A stretch of DNA of 64,000 nt from Burkholderia lata (GCF_902499335.1 NZ_CABVQK010000001.1:744001-808000), one strand, 5' to 3'; positions 26,830 to 35,745 are shown, numbered from the stretch's first letter. A program made the numbers and translations. Notes: generated from the sequence alone by a model not told the origin.

Positions 26830-29142
26830 ATGATTGATTCATCTCTCGATCCTCGGTCGGCTGCGGATGCCCACACCGACGAGCATGCCGCGAAGACCGA
26901 CGTGCCCGACGCGGCTGCGCCGCACCCGGAACCACCGCAGATCGTCGTCGGCCGGAGCGAAGGGGTCGCGATGTGGACGAAAGACACCCGGCTGATCTGT
27001 ATCAAGCAACTGCCGTTGCCTGGTATCGTCATCTTCGTACATGGCGTGAACTCCGAAGGCGAATGGTTCGAGGCCGCCGAGCAGGGGCTGTGCGACGGCC
27101 TGAACCGCCGGCTCGGGCGACTGGACGACCAACTGAAGTATCGCGGCATCGATGCCGGGCAGTTGGTGCCTGCGAAGTACACGGAAAGCGTGACGCCGGA
27201 CGGATTTCTGAATCCCAAGCTCTGGGCCGGCGACTACATCAAGCCCGATCCGTCGTTTTCGCCGGTTATTCATTTCCGATGGGGCTATCGCGCGACAGCC
27301 GAGGAACTGAAAGAGTACGGCGACAAGATTTTCCTGAACGAGAAGGACTATTGGGGCGGTGGTCCGTTCACGAATGGCTGCGCGAGCCTGCCCGATCTCT
27401 GGCATGGCGGCCTCGACGACCGGGCGGCCGGGTGGATCACCGTGCAGGGCATCAATCCGACCAACCGGCCGCTGTATCGCGCGCCGCCCCGCGCATATGG
27501 CGTGCTCGCGGCGTTGCGCCTTGCGAAGTTGATCGAGTCGATTCGCCGCATGCAGGCCGACGTGCCGATTACCGTCGTGTGCCATAGCCAGGGCAACATC
27601 GTGGGCCTGACGGCGGCTTTCTTCGGCGATGCACTACCCGATGTCGAAGATCCGTGGGGACGTAGCGGGCATTGCGTGGCAGACGCCTACGTGCTGGCGA
27701 ATGCGCCGTATAGCTTGGCGCGAGCAGATGGTCCGAATCCATCCGATACGTTCATGGATACGTGGTCGCAACGCGCGACCAAGGACGGCGATGGCCGTCG
27801 CGGACGGCAGACCTACGCCGCGCGCACGAAAACGTTCGGCAAGTTTCTGTCGATCATCGGCACGCGGAAGGCCTATGAACTTTCCGCCGACAAGATCGAT
27901 GAAGACATGGCCAACGAGCGAGTATCGCCGACCAGCAAGCGGTCCTATGCCGCACACGAGGATCGGGTTCGCCACGGTCTGAACGAATCGACTTATGGTC
28001 GCGTCACCGCGTATTGCTGTCCGCACGATCAAGTGATTTCTGCGATCACGGTTCAAGGCATCGGCTGGCGCGGCATCGACAAGCACGAACTGAACGATAT
28101 CGGTGTCCCCGGCGTGCTGACGCAGCGCGTCTTTGCCTCCGGCTTCCACGTCGGCGTGCAGGAGCACTATCGGTATCGGGAGGATGACTGGCGGCATGGA
28201 AAAAAGGGAACGACGTCGGGCTTCTGGTATCCGCCTTCGCCTCCTGCCAAATTCAATCTCATCGGTGCACTCAAGGGAAACGAGTCCGTGTTCGGGGTGG
28301 CGGCCACGCTTGCGTCCGCACCGATCATGTTTTTCGTGACCCAGATCAGCTCGGCATTGAATATGTTCCGCGTGAACGCCAATCCGCCGAAGGGCTGGAC
28401 GGTGGTGGCGGACGCGCCGGCACTCGACGAACCGTTTACGCCGAAGGCGTTGCGGTTCGGCAAGCCCATCGAAACGAAGGACGGCAATGCGACAAGCGAC
28501 TTCAACGAAGGCAACGATCCGCCGGCCGCATGGCGCGACGCAAACAAGGCCGATGCGGACAAGCGGGCCGATGATCCATACGACCAGTACCAGCCGAAGA
28601 GCAAGGATAGCGTTGCGCAAGGTACGGCAGAAACCGAAGCCGGGCAACGCTACGAGGATCGCGCGTTGATGCGGATGGAGGTACGTCGAACGCTGAACAC
28701 CGAATGGCTTGATGGCGACGGCCATGTGATCGGCGAGGATGGCAAAAGCGCCCTGCCGGAGGGTTACAAGGAATGGCGCGACAAACAGATTGTCGACTGG
28801 CTCGATCGCGGGGCGATCAACAGCCCGACGAATCACTCTACGACGATGACTAACCCGGAGCACGCCGAGAAGGCGCTTGCGTATGACGTTGCGGTGGGTC
28901 GGTGCTACCTGACGCCCGATCAACTCTACGACCTACGCATTGAGGCGGATTGGCGGATGGGTGACGGGATTCCTCTAGATGCTCCGAACAAGGCGTATGC
29001 CGACTATTTTGCATCTGGCACTCTTTATAGAACGCCTCTCAGAGAATGGATACACACAGATAAAAGCGAAGGCAAGATGCCGAACGCGATCTTGGATGAG
29101 CGTGAAGGTCAGCTCTATTTGAAGGTCGGGGGTGTCGTATGA
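26830..29142 (+). CDS. Tle3-family type VI phospholipase effector
   Basis: A 770-aa alpha/beta-hydrolase with the plan of Tle3 antibacterial lipases. The early oxyanion-region motif is HGVNSEGEWF (~residue 70). The nucleophile Ser253 lies in VCHSQGN, and candidate triad partners are D400 in CPHDQVIS and H440 in GFHVG. The C-terminal ~150 residues (from about GAINSPTNHS) resemble the DUF3274 segment of this family. ATG 26830 has CAGGAG before it; an ATG at 26803 overlaps vgrG. Inferred to be delivered by the upstream VgrG to hydrolyse membrane lipids of rivals. Confidence 0.88.
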   Translation: MIDSSLDPRSAADAHTDEHAAKTDVPDAAAPHPEPPQIVVGRSEGVAMWTKDTRLICIKQLPLPGIVIFVHGVNSEGEWFEAAEQGLCDGLNRRLGRLDDQLKYRGIDAGQLVPAKYTESVTPDGFLNPKLWAGDYIKPDPSFSPVIHFRWGYRATAEELKEYGDKIFLNEKDYWGGGPFTNGCASLPDLWHGGLDDRAAGWITVQGINPTNRPLYRAPPRAYGVLAALRLAKLIESIRRMQADVPITVVCHSQGNIVGLTAAFFGDALPDVEDPWGRSGHCVADAYVLANAPYSLARADGPNPSDTFMDTWSQRATKDGDGRRGRQTYAARTKTFGKFLSIIGTRKAYELSADKIDEDMANERVSPTSKRSYAAHEDRVRHGLNESTYGRVTAYCCPHDQVISAITVQGIGWRGIDKHELNDIGVPGVLTQRVFASGFHVGVQEHYRYREDDWRHGKKGTTSGFWYPPSPPAKFNLIGALKGNESVFGVAATLASAPIMFFVTQISSALNMFRVNANPPKGWTVVADAPALDEPFTPKALRFGKPIETKDGNATSDFNEGNDPPAAWRDANKADADKRADDPYDQYQPKSKDSVAQGTAETEAGQRYEDRALMRMEVRRTLNTEWLDGDGHVIGEDGKSALPEGYKEWRDKQIVDWLDRGAINSPTNHSTTMTNPEHAEKALAYDVAVGRCYLTPDQLYDLRIEADWRMGDGIPLDAPNKAYADYFASGTLYRTPLREWIHTDKSEGKMPNAILDEREGQLYLKVGGVV

Positions 29143-30611
29143 AGATGCTGATCGCTACATGGCCGCGACGTATCGCCGTCGCCGTTTCGACATGGCTGAT
29201 CGCAACCGTACTCATGGCCTCTCTGATGGCCCACGTAGAACAACCCAACCCGGCCCATTTGGAAATAGGAGATTGGATGAAACGATTCGTTTTCGTGCCC
29301 GGCTTGGCTGCGCTCATGGTGTTTTTGTTCACCACCGTCCTGATGCGTCCAGCACAAGCCACGCCTGTCCGGGAGCATGCCGCGCTAGCCGCTGAAGAGT
29401 CGGCAAAGCCGTTCGTCGCGCAGGTTGTTGGCCTGATGTGGTTGAATCCATTGCAACGTATGGACTACCCCACCCAATGGCAATTATTGTGGACGCAGGG
29501 ACTGGTCGCGCCAAACAAGAACGACGATATGGTTCGCACCGATGCGAAGTCCTTTACTACCTTGCAATCTGTAGCGGGTATCGCATACGGCAACGAAGGC
29601 AAGGAAACGCTCAAGGGCTTCTACGCCAAGTACGTGGACAAATTCATCTTATTGGTACGCACCCGATATTTTAGTAACACGAAGTACTTCTACACTGTGG
29701 GATCCCAAAGCCAGCGGGACTGGCGTGAACTCGCGGGTATACACGTCGAAGTTGCCATTCCGCCCCGACTTGATCCGGCCTTTGCCAAGTCACGCGCGGT
29801 CGATCGGATGATGAATTTCTTCGAAATCGGCCCGCCGTCACCCAAGACGCTTTGGAGCCGCGACACGCCCCCTGATGTGCAAATCACGCAAGGCGGCGCG
29901 AACGCCGGCTTCACGTCGCTGAACAAGGCACTGGACTACCTGCAGGCGAACCCCGACAAGACCGTATGGGCGATCAACTGGGATGCACCGAGCTTCCCGC
30001 CCACGGACGCGCAGATCAATGAGAACCTCGTCGTGCTGTTCCTCGCCGGCCCGACCGTCAATACGGAACGCGAACCGCTCGCCTGGATCGGCAAAGCCGC
30101 AACGGGCAACACGCAAGAGTTTTCACCGAAGGTCGGCACGACGCGCGCCGTACAAGCATGGAAGGCAACCATCGACCAGGCGGCACGCAATGCCGGCGTC
30201 GCGGTTCCAGACCTCAAGTACATCGTCCACGACGCAGGTGCAGGCAGCGATACCGCGTCGTCACGTGTTGCCGCGCTCGCACAGACCTTGACGGAAACAC
30301 TTCCTGAATACGACCACCAGAAGCAGACGTTCAACACGGCCGCACTACTCGGCGACATGGGCACCGGCAGCGCATTGACCGACGTCGCTCTGGCGATCGG
30401 CCGAATCAACCACTACGGCGGCAACGCATTGGTCGCCGGCACGACCGACCCCGAGCATCCCGTCGCGGTTGTCGTCATGCCGCCGTCGAAACTCACGCCG
30501 ATCGATCCGGACAAGGATTGGTTTCGTGCGCGCGGCGGCAACAATGCCTACCTGCCGTGGTGGGGACGCCGACACGATACGAATTACGGCATGCAAGGCT
30601 ATTCATGGTGA
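29139..30611 (+). CDS. DUF2875 (Tla3-like) protein, copy 1
   Basis: A 490-aa protein of the DUF2875 family. In P. aeruginosa a DUF2875 protein (Tla3) is the adaptor that links Tle3 to its VgrG. The ATG overlaps the lipase stop (ATGA). Two hydrophobic segments lie at about residues 12-32 and 50-66. The second begins at an internal ATG (29277) with its own AGGAG, which aligns with the start of copy 2, so a shorter product is possible. The C-terminal ~240 residues are about 90% identical to copy 2. Adaptor or immunity function is inferred from context. Confidence 0.82.
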   Translation: MKMLIATWPRRIAVAVSTWLIATVLMASLMAHVEQPNPAHLEIGDWMKRFVFVPGLAALMVFLFTTVLMRPAQATPVREHAALAAEESAKPFVAQVVGLMWLNPLQRMDYPTQWQLLWTQGLVAPNKNDDMVRTDAKSFTTLQSVAGIAYGNEGKETLKGFYAKYVDKFILLVRTRYFSNTKYFYTVGSQSQRDWRELAGIHVEVAIPPRLDPAFAKSRAVDRMMNFFEIGPPSPKTLWSRDTPPDVQITQGGANAGFTSLNKALDYLQANPDKTVWAINWDAPSFPPTDAQINENLVVLFLAGPTVNTEREPLAWIGKAATGNTQEFSPKVGTTRAVQAWKATIDQAARNAGVAVPDLKYIVHDAGAGSDTASSRVAALAQTLTETLPEYDHQKQTFNTAALLGDMGTGSALTDVALAIGRINHYGGNALVAGTTDPEHPVAVVVMPPSKLTPIDPDKDWFRARGGNNAYLPWWGRRHDTNYGMQGYSW

Positions 30612-30637
30612 TGCACACCGGCACGGCAGCGCGTTAA
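30611..30637 (+). pseudogene. Relic of a PAAR gene start after DUF2875 copy 1
   Basis: The copy 1 stop reads GGTGATGCA exactly as copy 2's does where the PAAR gene begins. Here the frame MHTGTAAR closes after eight codons. It appears to be the truncated 5' end of a former PAAR-like gene left by duplication of the DUF2875 unit. Confidence 0.4.
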
Positions 30638-30676
30638 ATGTGAACGTAGATGTTGTATCGAGCAGCAGGAGGTGGG

Positions 30677-32020
30677 ATGAAACGATTTGTAGTTGTACCT
30701 GGTTTGGTGGCACTTGTGGCGTTTCTGTTCCCGACGGCCATGATGCGCTCGGCGCATTCCGCAACTGCCGCTGAACCAATAGCGAACGCAGCTCCCTCCG
30801 TCGAAGAGCCGGTGAAGCCATTCGTTGCCCAGGTCGTCGGACTCATTTGGTTGAATCCGTTGCAACGCATGGACTACTCGACCGAATGGCAACTGCTGTG
30901 GACGCAAGGGCTTGCCTCGCCGAACAAGAATGACGACATGGTGCGCACAGATCCGAAGTCTTTCACTACGTTGCAATCGGTAGCCGGAATCGCTTATGGA
31001 AATCGTGGCACGGAGACATTCAAGGGCTTCTACCACAAGTACATGGAAAAATTTCCCCGCTTGCTGAGTAGTCGTTACGCGATGAACGCCAAGTATTTCT
31101 ACACAGTAAAACCGGATGACAAGAAGGATTGGCGCGAACTTTCCGGGATTCGCATCGAGGGTGCAGTCCCTGAGCGCCTTGATCCGGCTATCGCGCGCGA
31201 ATACCTGGCAGAGCCGATCCGAAAAACCTTCTTTATCGGCAACCCACATTTCCCGACGATGTGGAGCCGCAGTGCGCTCCCCGACGTACAAATCACGCAA
31301 GGCGGTGCGAACGCCGGCTTCACATCACTGAACAACGCATTGGACTACTTGCAGGCGAACCCCGACAAGAGCGTCTGGGTGATGAACTGGGACGCGCCCA
31401 ACTTCCCGCCCACGGATGCACAGATCAACGAGAACCTTGTCGTGCTGTTCCTCGCCGGCCCAACCTTCAACACCGAGCGTGAGCCCCTCGCCTGGATCGG
31501 CAAGGCTGCAACCGGCAACACGCATGATTTTCCGCAGAAGGTCGGCACGACCCGCGCCGTGCAGGCGTGGAAGGCGACCATCGACCAAGCGGCACGCAAC
31601 GCCGGCATCGCGGTCCCTGACCTCAACTACATCGTCCACGACGCAGGTAAAGGCAGCGACGCATCGTCGGCACGTCTTGCCGCGCTCGCGCAGACCTTGA
31701 CGGAAACGCTTCCCGAATACGACCACCGCAAACAGACATTCAACACGGCCGCCCTACTCGGCGACATGGGAACCGGCAGCGCATTGACCGACGTCGCGCT
31801 CGCCATCGGCCGGATCAATCACTTCGGCGGCAACGCACTCGTCGCCGGCACGACCGATCCGGATCACCCGGTCGCGGTCGTTGTCCGGCCACCGTCGAAG
31901 CTCACGCCGATCGATCCCGACAAGGACTGGTTCCGCGCGCGCGGCGGCAACAATGCTTACCTGCCGTGGTGGGGACGCCGGCACGATACCGATTACGGCA
32001 TGCAGGGCTATTCATGGTGA
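30677..32020 (+). CDS. DUF2875 (Tla3-like) protein, copy 2
   Basis: A 447-aa paralogue of the preceding gene. AGGAGGTGGG precedes ATG 30677. One N-terminal hydrophobic segment (VPGLVALVAFLFPTAMM) acts as anchor or signal. The first ~80 residues after it and the last ~240 are highly similar to copy 1, while the block between (nt ~31050-31285) is only about half identical. Its stop overlaps the PAAR start (TGATG). Possible roles are adaptor for the effector, or protection of the producing cell. Confidence 0.82.
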   Translation: MKRFVVVPGLVALVAFLFPTAMMRSAHSATAAEPIANAAPSVEEPVKPFVAQVVGLIWLNPLQRMDYSTEWQLLWTQGLASPNKNDDMVRTDPKSFTTLQSVAGIAYGNRGTETFKGFYHKYMEKFPRLLSSRYAMNAKYFYTVKPDDKKDWRELSGIRIEGAVPERLDPAIAREYLAEPIRKTFFIGNPHFPTMWSRSALPDVQITQGGANAGFTSLNNALDYLQANPDKSVWVMNWDAPNFPPTDAQINENLVVLFLAGPTFNTEREPLAWIGKAATGNTHDFPQKVGTTRAVQAWKATIDQAARNAGIAVPDLNYIVHDAGKGSDASSARLAALAQTLTETLPEYDHRKQTFNTAALLGDMGTGSALTDVALAIGRINHFGGNALVAGTTDPDHPVAVVVRPPSKLTPIDPDKDWFRARGGNNAYLPWWGRRHDTDYGMQGYSW

Positions 32021-32358
32021 TGCAAACCGACACAAACCAACTCGACGGCACGCCGCGTACGAACGCGAGCACCGCACCAATCATTCGGGGAATGAGTCAT
32101 ATGCAAGGAATTATCCGGGTAGGCGACGTACATACCCACGGCGGCCGGGTCGAGTCCGGAGCCGGAACGAGCAAGGTGATGGGGCGCTCGGTCGCCCGCA
32201 TCGGCGACTTGTGTTCGTGTCCGATTCACGGTACTTGCACGATTGCCGAAGGCGACACTGCGTTCAATGTCGAAGGTCGAGACGCTGCCTTCGATGGCCA
32301 CAAGACTTCATGCGGCGCGACCTTGATTTCTTCACTTCACACTTCCGGGCGGGTTTGA
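32020..32358 (+). CDS. PAAR-domain type VI spike-tip protein
   Basis: A 112-aa protein. The PAAR core starts at GIIRVGDVHTHGG and includes VARIGDLCSCPIHG, INGTC-like GTCTIAEGD and FDGHKTSCGATL, whose His and Cys residues suit the zinc site that sharpens the VgrG tip. Start 32020 overlaps the previous stop (TGATG); ATG 32092 or 32101, just before the core, are alternatives. Likely caps the VgrG encoded at the head of this operon. Confidence 0.88.
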   Translation: MQTDTNQLDGTPRTNASTAPIIRGMSHMQGIIRVGDVHTHGGRVESGAGTSKVMGRSVARIGDLCSCPIHGTCTIAEGDTAFNVEGRDAAFDGHKTSCGATLISSLHTSGRV

Positions 32359-32691
32359 ATGCAGAAGACCCGACGCATGACTGCCGAACAGTTCCGCCTG
32401 TTGCGCATGCACGAAACGCGAATCAAGCCTTTGAACCAGTGGGCCCTCCACGAGATTTTCGTCAAGGGCCGATCACAGCGGGCTGTCGCGGCAGACGTCG
32501 GCATGACGTGTTCCGCGATGTCGCAGCTTGTACGGAAGGCGTGGCAGCGGTATCTGGAGCTACCGGGAAACTGCACACGCGTCACCACCCTCACGATCAC
32601 GATCCCGGCCAAATATGAGCCCGCACTCCAGGCATGGGTGCGGGATGCGTATCGATTGGCGATTCAGGCCGACCAAAAGACGGCGACCTGA
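32359..32691 (+). CDS. TrfB/KorA-like DNA-binding protein
   Basis: A 110-aa protein starting directly after the PAAR stop (TGAATG). From MTAEQFRLL onward it follows the plan of plasmid KorA/TrfB repressors: a first helix with QF, a helix-turn-helix FVKGRSQRAVAADVGMTCSAMSQLVRKAWQRY, then RVT and a final W-x-x-DA helix. KorA normally represses plasmid operons such as trfA. Here it is the last gene of a type VI effector operon and may autoregulate it; no matching palindrome was found in the leader. Confidence 0.75.
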   Translation: MQKTRRMTAEQFRLLRMHETRIKPLNQWALHEIFVKGRSQRAVAADVGMTCSAMSQLVRKAWQRYLELPGNCTRVTTLTITIPAKYEPALQAWVRDAYRLAIQADQKTAT

Positions 32692-33062
32692 TCGCCCCCC
32701 GTCCCGGAACCTCAGTCAACCCTGGTTCACAGCAGTTTTTACGTCGCATGAAATTTTCGATCACTCCGGGGCCCCACACCCCGGAATATTCACATCACCG
32801 CGACGTACCGCGGCATCACTTCGGCCCGTAGCACGTCCGCGCGTGACGCCTCGATCGATCGACCAGCCCGGCCATGCGTGCATCCGCCTGCCGAAGCCGC
32901 CGCAGTCGGGCACCGTCGAGCAAAAAATAAATTCCCCCAATCCACAAACAAAGAAAACGTTATTCCATATCAAGCTGAATCGCCAGCCAACTTTGGATCC
33001 TTTTTCCCTCCTGTCCCCCGTATCATTTCTTCCATTCCGAAAGAAAAGAGTATGAGAAGGAC
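32692..33062. other. Intergenic region with hairpin (32765-32785)
   Basis: About 370 bp. Perfect 7-bp arms TCCGGGG/CCCCGGA (32765-32771, 32779-32785) follow the type VI operon and may end its transcripts, though no T-run follows. The last ~130 bp are AT-rich with A-runs and a final GAAGGAC, forming the promoter and ribosome-binding site of the desulfurase gene. No other gene seen. Confidence 0.45.
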
Positions 33063-34541
33063 ATGAGCGACACCACCACGCTGCACTACCTCGACTACGC
33101 CGCCACGACGCCCGCCGATCCGCGCGTGATCGAAGCGATGACGGCCTGCCTCGGCTTCGACGGCATCTTCGGCAACCCCGCGTCGAGCTCCCATGCCGCC
33201 GGCCGGCTGGCGAAAGACAAGGTCGAGCAGGCACGCGCGCAAGTCGCCGCGCTGATCGGCGCGGATGCGGACGAGATCGTCTGGACGTCGGGCGCCACCG
33301 AATCGAACAACCTCGCGCTGAAGGGCTATGCGGAAAACGCAACCGGCAAGCGCCACCTGATCACGAGCCGCATCGAGCACAAGGCCATTCTCGACACGAT
33401 GGCGAACCTGTCGAAGCACGGCTCGTCGGTCACGTTCCTGACGCCCACGCGCGACGGCGAGATCACCGCCGACGCGGTCGCCGCTGCAATCGGCCCCGAT
33501 ACGGGCCTCGTATCGCTGATGCTCGTGAACAACGAGATCGGCACGCTGACCGATATCGGCGCCATCTCCCGCGTCGTGCATGCGGCGGGCGCGCTGCTCC
33601 ACGTCGACGCCGCACAGGCGCTCGGCAAGACGCCGGTCGACGTGCGCGCGCTCGGCATCGACATGCTGTCGATGTCCGCGCACAAGGTGTACGGCCCGAA
33701 GGGCATCGGCGCACTGTTCGTGCGCCGCGACATCGCGGACCGGATCGCCCCTCAGATTCACGGCGGCGGGCATGAGCGCGGCTTGCGTTCGGGCACGCTC
33801 GCGACCCACCAGATCGTCGGCATGGGTGTGGCGTGCGAACTGGCCGCTGAAAAGCTCGACGGCGAAGCCGCCCGGATCGCGGCGCTCGGCGCCCGCCTGA
33901 CGGACGCGCTGGTCGCGCTCGGCGATGTCACGCAGAACGCGGCCACCGCGCGCCGCATCCCGCACACGCTGAGCCTGACGGTGAATGCGCCGGGCTTCTT
34001 CCCGTTCATGCTCGGCGAAGCGCTCGCCGTGTCGTCGACGTCCGCATGCAACTCGACCAGCGGCGCACCGTCCCACGTGCTGACCGCGATCGGCCTCGAT
34101 GCTGAAACCGCTGGCCGCACCGTACGCGTGAGCTTCGGCCGCTTCACGACGGAGCAGGACGTCGACTTCGCGATCGCCTGTTTCCGCCACGCGATCGAAC
34201 AGTGTCGCGCGACGGCGGCGAACGGGTTCTCCGCTTCGCGGCAGATCACGCCGGCCGACCTGAAGGCGATTCGCAATGCCGGCTTCCGCTCGGTCATCTG
34301 CAACCGGCCGGACGGCGAAGGCGACGCACATCCGGCGTTCGATGAAATCGCCGCGGCGGCCCGCGAACTGGGCCTCGAAGCGCGCTACCTTCCGGTCGAG
34401 CGCGACCGCATCGGCGATGCCGAGATCGATGCGTTCGGTGAACTGGTCGACACGCTGCAGAAGCCGGTGCTCGCGTACTGCCGCAGCGGCAACCGCTCCG
34501 GCATGCTGTGGAGTCGGCTGTCCGCCCGCCGCACGGCCTGA
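33063..34541 (+). CDS. Cysteine desulfurase fused to DUF442-type phosphatase/sulfurtransferase domain
   Basis: A 492-aa fusion. Residues 1-385 form an IscS/NifS-type class V aminotransferase with PLP lysine K208 in SAHKVYG and catalytic C329 in the mobile loop STSACNSTSG. Residues ~390-490 match the TIGR01244/DUF442 domain, with the Cys-X5-Arg type loop CRSGNRS (C473 to S479). The first domain takes sulfur from cysteine; the fused cysteine could accept the persulfide or act on a phospho- or sulfur compound. Standard desulfurases (~400 aa) lack this tail. No isc or suf genes are adjacent. Confidence 0.88.
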   Translation: MSDTTTLHYLDYAATTPADPRVIEAMTACLGFDGIFGNPASSSHAAGRLAKDKVEQARAQVAALIGADADEIVWTSGATESNNLALKGYAENATGKRHLITSRIEHKAILDTMANLSKHGSSVTFLTPTRDGEITADAVAAAIGPDTGLVSLMLVNNEIGTLTDIGAISRVVHAAGALLHVDAAQALGKTPVDVRALGIDMLSMSAHKVYGPKGIGALFVRRDIADRIAPQIHGGGHERGLRSGTLATHQIVGMGVACELAAEKLDGEAARIAALGARLTDALVALGDVTQNAATARRIPHTLSLTVNAPGFFPFMLGEALAVSSTSACNSTSGAPSHVLTAIGLDAETAGRTVRVSFGRFTTEQDVDFAIACFRHAIEQCRATAANGFSASRQITPADLKAIRNAGFRSVICNRPDGEGDAHPAFDEIAAAARELGLEARYLPVERDRIGDAEIDAFGELVDTLQKPVLAYCRSGNRSGMLWSRLSARRTA

Positions 34542-34758
34542 GCCGATACACCGCCCCGCCAAACCACCCCACCCGGCCCCGCCCGCGTTCGCGCACGAAG
34601 CCGATGCTTCGATGCGCTGCCGGGCCGTCCGCCGGCCATCCCCGCGTTTGACGAAAACGGGGTATCTCGACGAGTATTCAAGCGGCGACACAGCCTTCCG
34701 CGGCAACATCCGGACGTGCCGCCCTGCACAATCAAAAAAAACTCACGCGAGAGAACCC

Positions 34759-35703
34759 ATGTCTTCCAGCGCAGCATTCATCGAAAGCGATATCGGCCGC
34801 GAGTTGATCACCGGCATGGTCATGCAGATGCGGGCCATTCGGCAGGTAGGGTGGCGAAAGCACCATGACCTGCCGTCGAACGATCTCATGCATGAGCCCA
34901 AGAATCTGAACCGGAACTTCGCGATGCTTCGGCTGTGGTGCGTCGGTGACACCTGGGCGCTGGGGGACGAGTGGGTCGGCGTGAGCGGCACCGGTGACTA
35001 TTTCCCGCCGAAGGGTGTCAACGCGTACGTCCTGAAAAGCCGGGAAGGCGATCACGCCGTGAACATGAAAGCGTTGTACGGCACGCCGGGCGACTGCTAC
35101 GAACCGGCAAGGTATCACCCGGCATGCGGCAACCCCGAATGCTCGGAAGTACCGCTTCTCAATGCGCTTTCGTATGCGATCCCGCGGTGCAATATTGCAA
35201 GCGGCACCCCGGGGCATCTCATCCTGTTGACCGAGCGGCTACCGTGCCTGTCGTGCGGGCGCCTCTTCAGGCAATTCGGCAAGGATCACCCCGGCCTGTC
35301 GCTTCATCTGCTCTACATGTTCGATCACACCGATCGCGCGGAAGAGCGCCTGTCGACCGACCTCGACTATCTGTCGGAGTCCACCTTCGTCGTCGAATAC
35401 ATCGACCCCGACGACAGCGGCCATACTCGTCCGGACGGCCCGGGCTTCGCGCCGCCGGGCTTTACGTCGCACACCAAAGGCGGGATCTTCATCGTACAGA
35501 TCGCGCCTTTCTCCGGTGACTATGTCGTCACCACTCCGAGCGACGCGACGAAAGTCCCCGCACGTGCGCCGGGGTCTCCGTCGGCGCACTTGACGTCGCG
35601 CATTCCGAATCAAAACTGGGTTCAACTTCACGTCCACAAGGCGCGTCCGCCCGTTCCGGAGGACAGCCCGCAGCACCCGCTGGAAGACGAAGACCCGGTA
35701 TAG
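34759..35703 (+). CDS. Protein with cytidine-deaminase-fold zinc signature
   Basis: A 314-aa protein without a family name I can give. The zinc-deaminase signature is present: C128-S-E130, then a strand LILLTER leading to P162-C163-x-x-C166, spaced as in CDA/TadA-type deaminases. Before it lies a ~110-residue domain rich in Trp and Gly; after it comes a Pro-rich C-terminal tail. ATG 34759 is followed by a soluble N terminus with no signal peptide. It may be a nucleic-acid or nucleotide deaminase, or an effector/toxin relative; substrate unknown. It stands alone between the desulfurase and a convergent LysR gene. Confidence 0.6.
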   Translation: MSSSAAFIESDIGRELITGMVMQMRAIRQVGWRKHHDLPSNDLMHEPKNLNRNFAMLRLWCVGDTWALGDEWVGVSGTGDYFPPKGVNAYVLKSREGDHAVNMKALYGTPGDCYEPARYHPACGNPECSEVPLLNALSYAIPRCNIASGTPGHLILLTERLPCLSCGRLFRQFGKDHPGLSLHLLYMFDHTDRAEERLSTDLDYLSESTFVVEYIDPDDSGHTRPDGPGFAPPGFTSHTKGGIFIVQIAPFSGDYVVTTPSDATKVPARAPGSPSAHLTSRIPNQNWVQLHVHKARPPVPEDSPQHPLEDEDPV

Positions 35704-35745
35704 ACGCCATCGGCCATGCCACGCGGCGTCGAAAGCCCGGGCCCC

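Noticed and set aside
32970..34709. 579-codon minus-strand frame over the desulfurase
   Set aside because: Shadow of the fused desulfurase gene, composition Arg/Ala-rich.
34759..35703. Assignment as a DddA-type double-strand DNA deaminase toxin
   Set aside because: Only the generic zinc signature is shared; there is no delivery domain or adjacent immunity gene, so the name would be unsupported.
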